Positions 12,401 through 25,889 of a DNA stretch of 64,000 nucleotides are shown here, one piece after another. The position numbers and the translations under genes are program-made. The stretch covers positions 310,001-374,000 of the forward strand of contig QJNS01000014.1 of NCBI GenBank assembly GCA_004154925.1, in the 5' to 3' direction. Numbering within the stretch: the stretch's first letter is position 1; every line of letters starts with the position of its first letter. The notes below the pieces were generated by a model. It ran no database searches. It had not been told where the DNA came from and saw only the letters and a list, made by a program, of their open reading frames with translations. This stretch comes from Monosporascus cannonballus. Its lineage: Eukaryota; Ascomycota; Sordariomycetes; Xylariales.

Positions 12401-15169
12401 GGAAACTTGATTTATAATCTGGACTTCCTTAATAATATAGCAGATTTTTTAATTGTCTTTTTCGGATAACTTATTTTCCCATAAAATTATTTAATATTTT
12501 TAATTAATATGGGGATTATTACATTTAAGTTATAATATTTTAAGGATAATATTATATCCGGAAATATCGGCGATATTTAACGAAATCCATTTTTAATATC
12601 CTTAAATTTATACGGGAAGTTTTTTAATTTCCCGAAAAACTTATCCGTTTTTGTACGTAAATAAGTTTTCGTCCATTATACGTAATTTGTAAAATTTTAA
12701 CTTATACTTCCAAAAAGTTTAATATTTTTTTGTTATTAAAAGAAAAATAAAATTTCTTTCGGTTCTTAAATTACTTATAGCTTTAAACGTTTTGTTTTTA
12801 TACCGAAAAAGAATATCGATTTGGTTACGTAATCCTTTTATTACCTTACATAAGGTTTTATATATTAAGGTTTTTCGATATCTTATTTTCGAAAACCTTT
12901 ATTATTTTTTGATTAACATAATTTATTTATAAAAAAGTATTTTTATTTTCGAACTTTTTTAACTGCGTATTTGGTATAATGGTTATTTATATATTTATAT
13001 TATTTTTTTTGCTTAATGAATATTTAAAGTTAATTATTTTTTTGGTTTATTTTTTGGTTTTATATTCTTTAAGTTATAAAGTTAAAAAGGTATATTTTTA
13101 AAGGGAATAGTTCTATATTTAGGAAGTCGTATTAAATATAAAGTATTAAAACGTAATATAAGTATTTTTGCAATATGGCGTTTCGATTCCGTTTTAAATT
13201 AAAATATAAATAATAAAATTTAAGGTATTTTGATTATTAAGAAATTTTTATATATTTATATTTATCATTAGGTTCGGTAAGTATCTTTTTGTTTTATTTA
13301 AGCCAAAAGTTATTATTTTCTTTAATTTTTAAATAAACGAAAAAATTATTACGGTAATAAACGATAAAATATAATCGGTCGTAAGATTTTTCCGGTAATA
13401 TCTGTTAATAAATAATATATTTTGGGAATTTGCAAAATTTCAAAAAGAATTATTTATAATTATTAATATTTAGCGGAAATTAACCGTTTATATTATGGAT
13501 TTCGTGTTTTTATACGTCGAGATAACAAAAGTATCTTAACTTTATAATTATCTTAGAAATTATTTATCCTAGGTAATATTTATAAGTTCTAATCTTAAAA
13601 TCCTAATAAATTAAATAACTCTTGTATTTTGGGTTATTATTTTGAATTTAAATAATTATGGCAATAATAACTTTTGGCTAAGAAAAAATTATGTTAACCT
13701 TTTTCTCCTTTTTTTTGCCTTATTATCGATTTTTGGTTTAAAATTTTGTATTTTTTTGGGGATTAAGGAATTTTTTCTTTTTTGGAATTTTCTTTTAGCG
13801 GGAAAACGGTATTCGTTTTTAAAATATCCCTTTTTGCCATAATTAAAATATTTTATTTTGGACTTATTTTTCTTAGGTTTTTTCGAAGCGGAATTCGTTT
13901 CTTTTTAAGGTTTGCCCTTATTTCTTTTAATTCGGTTATTAGAATTTTTATCGTTATTTCGTTTGCCGGTTCCTTTTTTTTCGAAGTACCAATCAAAAGT
14001 ACGACGGTTGGTAATAATAACCTTATTAATATATTTTGCAAAAGATATTATTTTAAGTTTTATATATATTTTATTTTTAACTTAAAGTTTTAAACCGTTA
14101 TAATAAAAATAAAATAACGCATTTTTTAATAAATTCGAAATAATTATTAAACGGTTAAATTCGGTTGTATATTCGGATATTAATTTGGTTTAATTAAGGA
14201 AATAAAATTACTTAATTATATGTTAATTTTTATCTAAAGTTCTAAATGAGGTTTTTATTTTTTTTCGAAATATTTGTATTTGTTAAAAATATAATTAATT
14301 ATGTCCGAAAAATTTTCGGGGTAATTTTGTAAGTAATCCTTTATAATGGGCTCGAACTATAAGAAAATTTTTCCTATAAGTAATTACGAAATAATTATTA
14401 TTTTTTAATAGTTTTCCTTTAAAGAATTTTTATAAAATTTAAGATAAAGTCGGGCCTAAACCAAAAATTTTTTTATATCCGTAAATCCATTATAAGGCTT
14501 AGGAGGTATTAATTTATAACTTTTAATATCGGGTATTCTATGGTAACTAGGGGGCGGAATAATTTTTTTGCGTATTTAGTTTATTCCGAATAATAACAAA
14601 ATTAAAGTTTTTTTTGGGGTTTATTTTGTTCCGAACGAAGGTGGTCGAAAACCATTTTTTTAATTTCGTTTTTTGGCGGAGCCAAACTAAAAAAAAGTCG
14701 GTTTTTTTCCTTAGGCGAATCGAGCATTTTCTTGTTTTAAGCTCTAAACTTTCTGGGCCAAGAAATCCAATTTTTTTTCCGTAATAAGTTTTTTTTTTTC
14801 CTTTCAGGACCTCGGCTCCATACTTTTCTTTAACCCCTTCCTTAATTACCTTTTTTTCCAACTCCTTTTTTTAGATTTCGATAATATCCTTAAGGGTCGG
14901 GGTAAGTTATTATTTGGGCTGCAAGGATAATCCTTTTTAAAATCGAATAATAAAAGGTGTTATATTATTAATTAATTAAAAAAAATTTTAATAAGTAATA
15001 AAACGTTTAATTTAATTATTAATTTCTTATTACTTAATAACGGGGATCGGATATATTATTTATTTTCTAAATATCAACCTATGTTATTTTTTATATTAAG
15101 TTTAAGAAAACTTATACCTTAATTAGGCGATAAATTATTTTTCGGCTATTAATTAAGGATTTATTAAAA
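9481..15169 (-). pseudogene. A1 gag-pol, RIP-degraded
   Basis: Minus-strand order from the right LTR: untranslated leader; gag (frames open at 14547-14861 and 13853-14041, the latter spanning the basic, zinc-knuckle part); protease; RT with YLNNIF at 11784-11801, where both catalytic Asp codons have become Asn; RNase H; integrase; and near 9500-9620 a chromodomain (YLIK.KEYLHKENT.KPFNYL, Trp codons now stops). Full length but dead. Confidence 0.82.
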
Positions 15170-15607
15170 TATAACGAATTTATTATATATGTACTTAGAA
15201 ATATAAGCAATATCCGAAATAGGATTTTGATTTGTAAGTAATAATAGAGCGAAAAATAATTTAATGGTTTATTCGTTAAAAAGATTTAAAAACTTTTCCC
15301 TTAATTAAAGAATAATACGGTTATTTTTTGTTAAGAGCTTAAATTAATAACTAAGGAACGAAATTAAGTAAATGGTTATCTATATAAGAAACCGGTTTAT
15401 TATATATCCTAATTCTTAAAGTAAGTATGTTATGGATTTACGTAATCTATGTGATTTATGTAATTTGGTCCCAAATTACTTAAATCACTTAAATTAATTA
15501 GATCACTTTAAGGGCCAAACCTCTCTATCCGGAGTTTAGCCACGACAGGTTTACGCTAAGCCTTAAAGGTCGGGTTTTTCGGGGCAGGAACCCCTGTTCC
15601 TGTAACA
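15170..15607 (-). repeat. 5' LTR of A1 (right)
   Basis: 438-bp LTR partner of 8255-8692. Its right end (AGGAACCCCTGTTCCTGTAACA, here split for length as AGGAACCCCTG / TTCCTGTAACA) is nearly free of RIP changes, unlike the left copy. Confidence 0.9.
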
Positions 15608-15612
15608 GATAC

Positions 15613-17830
15613 GTTCATAAAGTTCTTTAAGATTTACAAAACGTAAAGTTATTTGTCAATGCGGAAAAAATGTAGTTTTACATACAGGAAATGGAATATC
15701 TGGGATATATTATCACCTTAGGACATATTAGGATAAACCCCAAAAAAATCGCCACAGTTACAGAATAACAGACGTTAACGACGGTTAAGGAAATATAGGC
15801 ATTTTTTGGATTTGCTAATTATTACAGAAAATTTATTTAAAACTTTAACAGAATAACTATACCCCTAATAAATTTCATAAAGAAAAAAAATTAAATAAAC
15901 GTCAAATACGGAAAAAATATTTCAAAATATCAAAGATGTAATTATTAGCGAACCAGTATTAATTATATACAATTTAAACCGTTTTGTTAAATTAAAAACC
16001 GATATTTCGGATTACGTATTAAACGTAATAATCGGATAACGAAATAATCAAGGTAAACTGCACCTTATTACATTTTTTCGTACAAATTAAAAAGAACCAA
16101 ATTTAATTACGGTATTCTAAATAAAAGTTTATGGTTATTATTATAGCATTTCGGAAATTTAGACACTTTTTAAAAAAAACTTGTACCAAATTAAGGTTTA
16201 TACGGATTATCAAAATCTTAGCTAATTTATTACGACTAAAAAACTTACAAAACGATAATTAAAATACGCAAAAAAATTAACGAACTTCGATTTCGTTATT
16301 ATCCACAAAAAGGGATTAGAAAACGGCAAAGCAAATACTTTAAGTAAATAATCAAACTTCGAAGAAAAATAAATTAAAATTAGCCATACAATTTTTAATA
16401 CCATTATAAAAAGATATTTACGCTTACGACAAATTACGACGATTTAGGCAATACTTAGCAATATGCATTAGAAAATCCAGTAATATAATAATAATCTCTT
16501 AAAAAACTAAAAAAACGGACAAAATACAAATCCTAAAAAAATATCAGAAGGATTTAATACGAAAAATACATAAACATTAATTATATAAACATCCAAAGAT
16601 CCACAAAACCTTAGAAAAACTTTAACGTACATATTTTTTTCCTAAAATAAAATTAACAATATAAAACTTATACGGTAATATGATATTTGCGCTAAAGCAA
16701 AAATTCGATAACACAAGCCATTCGGAAAATTACAGCTATTATTATTCGTAAAGCGATTATAATATTTAATTATATTTACCTTTATTATTAAATTTCCTAT
16801 ATTAAAGGATTTAATGATAAAAATATATTACGATAATATTTTCGTAATTATCGATTAATTTACAGAATTTTCCTATTTTTTACCATATTATAAGGATATA
16901 AACGCCGAATAATTGGTTTATATTTTTTTCAAATATATTTTTAGCATATATAAATTACCAATAAAAATTATATTAAATAGAAAATCGGTAGTCGCATTTA
17001 AGTTTTAATAAAGCCTTATAGCATAAATCGGCCTAAATTATAAGTTATCCAACGTATTCAAATTATAAATAAATAAATAAATAAAGCAAATAAACCAAAT
17101 TTTAAAAACTTACTTACGATATTATATTAATTACAAACAAAATAATTAAGTTAAAAAATTACCGATTATTTAACTAACTTACAATACCAATTATTACGAA
17201 AATATTTAGATAATACTTACAAACGCAAATTTTAATTTTATTTCGGAAATTTACAAAGAAATACGTAATAACGATGTAATTAATGTTAAGATAATCCTTA
17301 TATTAGAATAATTACGATAACTGTACCAGGAAATAAAAACAGAAAATGGAATTCGTACAAAATCAAATAAATAAGTATTATAATTAAAAAAGGTTAAAAG
17401 GATTAATTTTCGACAAAGGGAAAATAATTTTTCTCGTTACAAAAAACATTTAAATAAAACGACCCAACAAAAAACTTGATTTTAAATATATCGGTTTATA
17501 TAAAATCGCTAAGAAAATCATAAAAAACAATTACTAATTAAAGTTTCCAATAAAAGTTAAATTCTATCTAATTTCTTATGTTTCCTTATTCGAATTAATA
17601 ACAAATATAATCAAAGTATATACGGTATAAGATAATATAAAAATAGAAAATAAATAAATATAAAAAATGGAAAAAATATTCGATATATAGAAATAAAATG
17701 GATTTACCTAATACCTAATCAAATAAAAAAAGCACCCGGATTCCGACAATACCTGGGAACCCGCCAAAAACTTTATTGGCGCCTAACGCCTGTTGAAAAA
17801 CTTTTACCAGTAACAACGGGGTTACTAAAG
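15613..17830 (+). pseudogene. Element B pol, right segment (RNase H, integrase, chromodomain)
   Basis: Continuation of B pol after A1: GATACGTTCATAAAGTTC resumes exactly where 8254 stops. RNase H and integrase follow, then near 17700-17800 a chromodomain reading YLIK-stop-KKHPDSDNTWEPAKNF followed by IGA-stop-RLLKNF. The two stops replace Trp (TGG) and Gln (CAA) of the chromodomain consensus. The frame ends just before the antisense ORF of B begins on the other strand. Confidence 0.85.
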
Positions 17831-18171
17831 AAAGCCCCCTAATCGAAATCCTGGGGAATAAACTAGTTAAGGGAATCGAAGAATGGCATAGGAGGAGGAG
17901 CCTTGGCCTCCGTACGCTCTTGTTTATTTAATTTATTTATTAACTAAAGATTACGATTAATAATTTTAATTCCCTTAATATGAAAAAAAATTTTAACGAC
18001 GAAAACGAAAAAGGCGATTAATGGTTTCGTCAATATTACGTTATTTGCGTACCAAATCCTTTTTTAATTCTTGCTAAAGGCGTAAAAACGTCTTTTCAAC
18101 AACAGCTTTTTCGCAATCTAAACGATTCTTTTTTTCCCTAATACGACATAAGAAATCGATTGGGACGCTAG
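17831..18171 (-). pseudogene. Element B antisense ORF, C-terminal part (cut by C)
   Basis: Minus-strand reading gives PIDFLCRIREKKNRLDCEKA and further coiled coil (VVEKTFLRL.QELKKDLVRK), then an acidic/proline tail with PPPMPFFDSLN and QDFD.GAF. It corresponds to the C-terminal coiled coil and FFDW-type tail of the ORFs in C and D. Element C is inserted inside it; the N-terminal part lies at 24826-25098. Stops are RIP type. Confidence 0.65.
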
Positions 18172-18541
18172 TGTTATGACCTAACGAGCTGCGGCCTCAG
18201 AAAACGGTCGCAACGGTGACTAAGCCATGTGGATCGAGTCACGTGATGGCTCGACAGGATCGATCGTAAAGCCTTTAGAGCCGGGCTTAACAGAATCAAT
18301 CGTAAAGCCTTTAGAACCGGGCTCGAAAAGATGAAAGAATTAAGTATAAGATATTTATTATTTCCATAATTTAAATAACTTTAATTTGTAATACTTATTA
18401 ATATTAATTATTTGTAATAATAAAGTATTAAAAGACATAATATATTATTATATTTATTACTTAAATTCTTACAATATTTTTGCTAATATATATCCGTCGA
18501 CTTAAGGTTTAATAATTAGTTAAACCGTTTAATTCGTTATA
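18172..18541 (+). repeat. 5' LTR of C with an internal 36-bp duplication
   Basis: 370-bp LTR starting TGTTATGACCTAACG and ending ..TTCGTTATA. It contains two tandem 36-bp units (18252-18287 and 18288-18323), each with ATCGTAAAGCC. The partner LTR has only one unit, which explains the length difference. Confidence 0.9.
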
Positions 18542-21500
18542 CGTTATAAGTTTTTATTTAATAATATTATTAAACTTTAAGCAATATTTAATATTGTCAA
18601 AATATCAACCAGCATTTAGGAAACCCTTATTTAATAACTTTAGGCTCGGATTTGGGAGTTAAAAAAAAAATTCGATAATTTAGGGTTACGCCTGCCTAAC
18701 TTTTTCTCGCCCGTATAAAGCCAAAGAAGCCAGAACCTTACGATAAAAAAAGCAACCCTTAGATTTTCCTGATTTAAGTACGAATTTACCTTCGTTTCTT
18801 TAATCTTAATAACTTAGCAAATATGGTCCTAATTGTAAAAATATGCCTAATAAGAAATACGGTTAATTAGTTTAAGCCTATTATAAGAAATTTTTTAAAA
18901 ATAAACAAAGCAAATAAAAAAGATTTTATTAATAAGATTTTTTTAACTTATATTAATTTCGAAAATAAAGTACGCGATAATTTCGGTAATCCGGATAAAA
19001 AACGATTAACGGCTTAATAATTTTTATAATTCCGATAAAAAGGATTTACGTTTAAGTACGCCGTAATATTCAAAAATTTCGCGGTTATAACGGGATGGAG
19101 AAACGATAAAACCGATACCTTTATCGATATGTTTTATAAAAGGCTAAAGGATAATATAAAAAATAAGATAATACGGATTAAATAATTAGTTACTTTAAAT
19201 TAATATATTATAAAAGTAATTAAGATTAACAATTAATAATTTGAAAAACGATAAGTAAAAAAGGGATAATATATTTTACGTTTGGGATATAATAAGTTTA
19301 ACTAAGGGAAAAAACGAAACGTACTTTTTATTTCTTATAGAATAACGCCAGGACTTATGGAATTTGGCGTTACTTACAGATAAAATTAAATCTAGATTAA
19401 ATGCTTTAATTATGGCAAAATGGGACATAAAGTTTATAAATATAAAAAATTTAAAAAGTTACGATAAAATAATTAGACCTTTATACCGGAAAGATAATTT
19501 AAGAATAATTAAGAAAACGATAATAAAATTATTAATATAATTTAAGCGAAATATATATTAGACCTTAAGCAAAAGGTCCAATAAGGACCATTACGATAAG
19601 AAATTTAACGAAAAATACGAAAAACTAAAAAAATAATTTGATAAATTTTATAAGCATAATAAAAAACGTTATAAGGATAATGATACGAATACCGGGATTA
19701 AATAGAAAGATTTTGCCCCGGAACCCCCGATTAATACGGTAAAATGCATATTATATATTATCGATAACGAAAATATTCCGATTACGAAAAATAAAAATAA
19801 TATATTTACATACAAATTACCCGTATATATTATAAGGGATTTAATTTTTTAAACCGTACCGGGCATAATAAAAATAATAAGTAATAGTATTAATAATTTC
19901 GAACTATAGCTTTAAGAAATATCTAATAACTGGCCGAAGCAAAAAACTGGCCCAAAAAAAGTAATACCCGCCAAAAAAACCTTTTTATTATTATAAATAA
20001 TATAATTACTAAACGGAAAAAAAGTTAATTTAGCGTACGGTAAAAAAATATTATTAAAAAGTTATTCCGGATTTTTATTTTTAATTAATATTTATTATAA
20101 ATTTTTACAAAAAAGGATTATTAAGGAAAAAATATATTAATTTATAGAAAGTTTTTGGAACGATAGCCAAAATAATGCATAATAAGATATAGTCGCAAAT
20201 ATAAGAAAATAATTTACTTAATAAGGAAAAAAATTGCAAAAAATTAAAAATAACTAATACGGTTAGAAAAAATAATACGCCGATAATAACGACAAATATA
20301 ATAATTTAACGCGCATATATAGAAATATAAATAAAGTTCGACAAATTTAAATAAAAGTTAAAAAAAAGTTATTTATAAAAAAGCCATAAAATAACGAAAT
20401 TTAAAGGAATTAAGCGGAATTCCCAAAAAAAAATTTTAAACATAATAATAAGAAATATTAACAATTTTAATATTTTAGATATAAAAATCGGAACGCATTA
20501 ATATACCGTAATAATAAATTACAAAGCTTTAGGCAGAAAGTATATTATACCGGATATAATCAATAAGCTTAAATTATTATAAAGATATAAGTTCAAACCT
20601 TATATAATAACGAATACCGAAAATTAGGAATTCGTTTACGATAACGGAAAAATTATACGCGAAATTAATTATTTCGAAATTTTTTTTAAAAGATAATATT
20701 AAATAATTAATTTCGATATCGTTTTATTCGGGAATTACGATATAATCTTAAGATTACTATGGATATACCAGTACAGAATTTTAATTAACGGCAAAATTAA
20801 TTAAGTAAAATTCATTTTATTTTTTATTAATAAATAAAAAAAATAAGATTTTAATATTTGATCAATAATAACGATAAATGCAAACATAAAAATATAATAA
20901 TATCTTATTATATAAAGGAATAAAATATAAAAAAAAACGGGTATTAAAGAAAAATACGACGTATCGTTATTATTATTAAAGCGAAACTAAAACAATTAAA
21001 TAACGATTTGGAATAATAAAAACAATAACTTAAAAAGTTAAAAAGTTTAATTAATATATTACCGTAATATCGTAAATACGAATAACTTTTTAAAAAGGAA
21101 TTCGATACGAAATTATTAAAACATAATAAATAGGATTACGAAATAATCCTTAAAAAAAGATTTTTAACGAAATTTTACCTTATTTATAATTTTAACGGAA
21201 ACGAATTACATATTTTCAAAAAATATTTGAAAAATCGGTTACAAAAAAATGGATTCGATTTTCGAAGTTACCGGCAAGATATCCGATATTTTTCGTACTT
21301 AAAAAAACGGAAAACTACGGTTTATAATTAATTATTAATAATTAAACGACGTTATTATTAAAAAACGAATATTATTATCCTTAATTACGGGAATAAAAAA
21401 CCGACTTTACGGAATTAAATAATTTATAACATTTAATCTCAAAAATAAATATAATTTTATTAAAATTAAAAAGAAATACGAATAAAAAATAACTTTTAAA

Positions 21501-23860
21501 ACGAAATACGGACTATTTAAATATTTGGTTATATTAATAAGATTTACGAACGTACCAGCGATTTTCCAATAGATAATAAATTATATATTACGAAAATATC
21601 TTAATATTTTCGTCGTTTGCTATCTCGACGACATTCTCATTTTCTTAAAAACGGAAAAAAATATATGCAGGATACGTTCATAAGGTTCTTTAAGTTTTAT
21701 AAGACGCAAAGTTACTTATTAATACGGAAAAAAATCATTTCCAGATATAGAAAATAAAATATTTAAAATATATTATTACCCTAGAACATATCAAAATAAA
21801 TCCCAAAAGAATCGCTGCAATTACAGAATAACAAACGCCAACCACGGTCAAAGAAATATAGGTATTCTTTAAATTCGCTAATTACTGCAGGAAATTTATT
21901 CGGAATTTTAGTAAAATAACTATACACCTAATAAATCTTATAAAAAAAGTTCAAATAAACCTTAAACATAAAAAAAGCATTTTAAGATATTAAGAATATA
22001 ATTATTAACGAGCCAGTATTATTTATGTACGATTTAAACCGTCCCGTTAAATTAAAAACCGATATTTCAAATTACGCGTTAAACGTAATAATCGGATAAC
22101 GAAATAATTAAGGCAAATTGCATTTTATTATATTTTTTTCGTATAAATTAAAAAAAACCGAATTTAATTACGGTATTCCAAATAAGGAATTTATAGTTAT
22201 TATTATGGCCTTTCGGGAATTTAAGTACTTTTTAAAAGGAAATTTACATTAAGTTAAAATTTATACGAATTATTAAAATTTTACCCGATTTACCATAACC
22301 AGGAAATTTATAAAATAATAATTTCGTTATGCGGAAAAATTAGCAAACTTCGATTTCGTTATTATTTATAAGAAAGGATTAAAAAACGGTAAAACAAATA
22401 CCATAAATAAATAACTAAATTTCGAAAAAAAATTAATCAAAATTAATTATATAATTTTTAATACCATTATAAAAAAATATTTACGCTTATGACAAATTAC
22501 GATAATTCAGGTAATACCTTATAATATATATTAGAAAATTTAGCAGTATAACGATAATTTCCTAGAAAACCAAAAAATAGATAAAACGTAAATTCCAGAA
22601 ATATATTCAAAAAGTTTAATACGAAAAATATACGAAAATTAATTACATAAATATCCAAGGATCTATAAAACCTTAAAAAAAACTATAACAAATATATTCC
22701 TTTTTTAAAATAAAACTAATAATATAAAAAATCATACGGCAATATAATATTTGCAATAAAGCAAAAATTTAACGATATAAGTTATACGGAAAATTACAGC
22801 TATTACTAATTATAAAACGATTATAATATTTAATTATATTTAACTTTATTATTAAACTTTTTATATTAAAAAATCCAATTACGGAAATATATTATAATAG
22901 CATTTTCGTAATCGTCGATCGATTTACGAAATTTTCTAATTTTTTACCATATTATAAGGATACAAACGCCAAATAACTGCCATACATTTTTTTAACCACA
23001 TTTTTAATATATATAGATTATTAATAAAAATTATATTAAATAAAGATTTAATATTCGCATTTAAATTTTACCAAAGCCTTATATCATAAATTGGCTTAAA
23101 TTATAAATTATTTAACGTATTTAAACCTTAAACGGATAAATAAATAAAACGAATAAATTAAACCTTGGAAATTTACTTACGATATTAAATTAATTACGAA
23201 CAAAATAATTGGGTTAAAAAGTTACTAATTATTCAGTTAATTTATAATATAAGCTATTACGAAAGTATTAAGAAAATATTTACGAACGCAAATTTTAATT
23301 TTATTTTAAAGGTTTATAAGAAAACGCGCAATAAAGGTTTAATTAATATTAAAATAATTCCTACGTTAAAATAGTTACGATAAATATATTAAAAGATAAA
23401 ACAGAATTAAAATTCGTACGAAACCAAATAAGTAAATATTATAACCAGAAAAGGTTAAAAAAATTAATTTTCGAAAAGGGGGAAATGGTTTTTTTCGTTA
23501 CAAAAAATATTTAAATAAAACGACTTAGCAAAAAGCTTAATTTCAAATATATCGGTCCATACAAAATCGCTAAAAAAATCTTAAAAAATAATTATTAATT
23601 AAAACTTTTACCAAAAGTTAAATTTTATTTAATCTTTTATATTTCTTTATTCGAATTAATAACAGATATAATTAAGATATATATAGTATAAAACGACGTA
23701 AAAGTAAAAAACGAACAAACATACGAAATGGAAAAAATCTTCGATATACGAAAACAAAACGGATTTACCTAATATTTGATCAAATAAAAAAAATACCCAG
23801 ATTCCGAAAACACCTGGGAACCTGCTAAGAACCTTATTAACGCTTAGCGCTTATTGAAAA
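18542..23860 (+). pseudogene. Element C gag-pol, RIP-degraded
   Basis: Gag with a zinc knuckle at 19402-19443 reading CFNYGKMGHKVYKY (second and last Cys changed to Tyr by TGT to TAT). A protease remnant near 20507-20580 reads INYKALGRKYIIPDIINKL (active-site D-C-G-A now N-Y-K-A). RT has an intact YLDDIL at 21621-21638. RNase H and integrase follow, then a chromodomain near 23770-23860 (NTWEPAKN). Dozens of TAA/TAG stops in frame. It is the best template in the window for the B/C/D family order of domains. Confidence 0.85.
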
Positions 23861-24417
23861 ATTTTACCAATAATGCCGAAATCGGTAAGGTCAAAAGTTC
23901 CCCAGTTAATAAACGACCAATTTATGGACTCCAGGTTGGACCAGTCGAAAAAAAGAGTGGCTTCCGCTGTAAAAGCCTTGGCGGCCTCCTAATTAACTTA
24001 TTTCTTTCGACGTTCCAACTTATTTAACTTTTCCAGGAACCGAAACCTACGAAATAATATACGTATTACACGATCGGCCCATAATTTTTTTTGTTTTCGA
24101 AAACGACGAACCTTAGCTTACGCCTATTTTATTTTTTCCTCGGCTTTTTCGAATTTTATTTTAACCTTAAGGTGGTTAGAAATAAGCTTTTCGAATTAAG
24201 AAATAAAAAGGCCATTAACATTACAAAGACCCTGGTTCCGTATTACGTACTTTTTAAACCGGGAAAAATCCGACGAAAAAGTACAACAAAATAATAATCC
24301 GCAATAAATACAATAAGAATATACTGGCATATCTACGGTTCGAAAAGTAATCAATTTAAGCAAGTTATTTCGCTTTTTTGTTTTTCTGTTAATTGGTTTT
24401 TTAATACGACTTAACAT
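23861..24417 (-). pseudogene. Antisense ORF of C: cysteine-rich / coiled-coil / FFDW protein
   Basis: Opposite to gag-pol. Starts MLSRIKKPINRKTKKRN at 24417. A Cys segment SYCIYCGLLFCC and then YVIRNQG.LCNVNG follow, and then a coiled coil (FEKLISNHLKVKIKFEKAEE, then AKVRRFRKQKKLWADRV). The tail reads FFDWSNLESINWSFINW, then TFDLTDFG. From memory this layout matches a group of 'hypothetical proteins' common in sordariomycete genomes. The Cys pattern suggests zinc binding. A few RIP-type stops remain; one minus-strand stretch, 24196-24417, is fully open. Confidence 0.75.
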
Positions 24418-24485
24418 AATAGCGGGAAAGAGATTTATAGAAAAAAGAAAATTTTCGGGACGAAAATTATGGAAAAGGAGGATTA

Positions 24486-24820
24486 TATTATGACCTAACG
24501 AGCTGCGGCCTTAGAAAACGGTCGTAACAGTAACTAAGCCATATGGATCGAGTTACGTGATGGCTCGATAGGATCGATCGTAAAGCCTTTAAAGCCGGGC
24601 TCGACAAGATGAAAAAATTAAGTATAAAGATACTTATTACTTCCATAATTTAGATAATTTCAGTTTATAACATTTATTAATACCAATTGTTTGTAATAAT
24701 AAGGTATTAAAAAACGTAATACGTTACTATATTTATTGCTTAAATTCCCACGATATTTCTGCCAATATAAACCCGTCGACTTAAGGTTTAATAGTTGGTT
24801 AAACCGCCTAGCTCGTCACA
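24486..24820 (+). repeat. 3' LTR of C
   Basis: 335-bp LTR, TATTATGACC (TG to TA by RIP) to ..GCTCGTCACA, directly followed by the GCTAG target duplication. It is preceded by a purine tract (24469-24481). Confidence 0.9.
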
Positions 24821-24825
24821 GCTAG

Positions 24826-25098
24826 AACTATCGTAATAACGACGGTTCTTAATATATTCGCTATAACGACGAATTTCTTTAATTATTTAATATTTGGTAT
24901 TATTTTCGAAATAAAACGTATATAGCATAACTTTAAAACCAATTTTGACAATATAAATAACTAAAGAATTTAGGTTTTCTTTTTAATTAGGATAATTGCG
25001 AGGTTTGTAGTTAGCAATATAACCTGTTATGATAAAGGAAAATAACTTACCAGAAAGGAAAATCTTTAAGGGCAAAGATTTTAAGAAAGAGGAAATCG
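24826..25098 (-). pseudogene. Element B antisense ORF, N-terminal part, and B polypurine tract
   Basis: Right-hand continuation of B after element C. The minus strand carries the N-terminal part of B's antisense ORF; the join across C (..RNRRYYDSS | VPIDFLCRI..) restores the C-D-G-S-S-V-P-like motif seen in D. On +, AAGAAAGAGGAAATCGTA at 25081-25098 is the polypurine tract next to the 3' LTR. The start codon could not be placed with confidence. Confidence 0.5.
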
Positions 25099-25278
25099 TA
25101 TTACAACCCAATCTAAGATCGGCCACGAAAACGGTTGGACTTATAAAAAAAAGAATTACGTAATTTGGATCTTTTTTGGTATTAAGATCTAAATAAATTT
25201 ATATAAAACTAACCGAATCCTATGGCATTAAATCTGCGACAACGTCGAGATCTAATAAAAATCCAATTAACGCATAAA
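25099..25278 (+). repeat. 3' LTR of B, left half
   Basis: First 180 bp of B's 3' LTR (TATTACAACCC..), interrupted by A2 at its ATAAA target (25274-25278). It continues at 39889. The two parts sum to 372 bp, the same as the 5' LTR. Confidence 0.92.
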
Positions 25279-25717
25279 TGTAACGAACCTGTCATACATC
25301 CACCTGGAGGTATAAGCAGTATCCGAAATGGGGTTTTGATTTGCAGATAACAATAGGGCGAGGAATAATTTAGTGATTTATTCATTAAAAAGATTTAAAA
25401 ACTTTTCCCTTAATTAAAAAACGGTACGGTTACCTTTTGATTAAGAGCTTAAATTAATAGTTAAAAAGCGAAACTAAATAAATGGTTATTTATATAAAAA
25501 ACCGGTTTATTACATATCTTAATTCTTCAAATGAATATATTATGGATTTACGTAATTTATGTAATTTATGTAATCTGGTCCCAGATTACTTAAATTATTT
25601 AAATTAATTAGATTACTTTAAGGGCCAAATTTTCTTATCCGGAGTTTAACTATAATAAATTTACGCTAGGCCTTAAAAATCGGGGTTTTCGGGATAAGAA
25701 CTTTTATTCCTGTAATA
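25279..25717 (-). repeat. 3' LTR of A2 (left)
   Basis: 439-bp LTR, TGTAACGAACCTG..TGTAATA, homologous to the A1 and A3 LTRs. The pyrimidine run just to its right is the polypurine tract on the minus strand. Confidence 0.9.
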
Positions 25718-25889
25718 TTATTTCCCCTTTCCAAAAATCTTTATCCCGAAAATAAAAACCGTAAATGGCCGTTTTATTTTGTTAAAAAAAGTTTTCGGGG
25801 ATATTTTAACTGATTTTATCATAATAGGCCGTATTCGAAAGGAAAAAAAAATTTCGTTTAAATTAACGCAATTTTCGTAACGTTCGAAT

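Larger units (their letters stand above)
8255..15607 (-). mobile_element. Element A1: complete Ty3/gypsy chromovirus, minus strand, inserted in B
   Basis: 7,353 bp with two 438-bp LTRs (8255-8692 and 15170-15607; TG..CA ends). It is flanked by GACAC (8250-8254) and GATAC (15608-15612), a 5-bp target duplication differing by one C/T as expected after RIP. Orientation is minus: the pyrimidine run just inside the left LTR (8696-8706) is the polypurine tract, gag lies at the right, and a chromodomain lies at the left end of pol. An extra plus-strand ORF lies at about 8880-9480. B resumes in register on both sides. Confidence 0.92.
18172..24820 (+). mobile_element. Element C: complete Ty3/gypsy chromovirus, plus strand, inserted in B
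   Basis: 6,649 bp with LTRs 18172-18541 (370 bp) and 24486-24820 (335 bp), flanked by a perfect GCTAG duplication (18167-18171 and 24821-24825). Gag, protease, RT, RNase H, integrase and chromodomain run on +, followed by an antisense ORF on -. It shares internal sequence with B and D but has its own LTR 5' half. It is inserted into B's antisense ORF. RIP-degraded throughout. Confidence 0.93.

Noticed and set aside
14547..14861. 104-codon minus-strand ORF that could be taken for a host gene
   Set aside because: It lies at the gag position of A1 and aligns with the same region of A2 and A3; it is a retroelement remnant.
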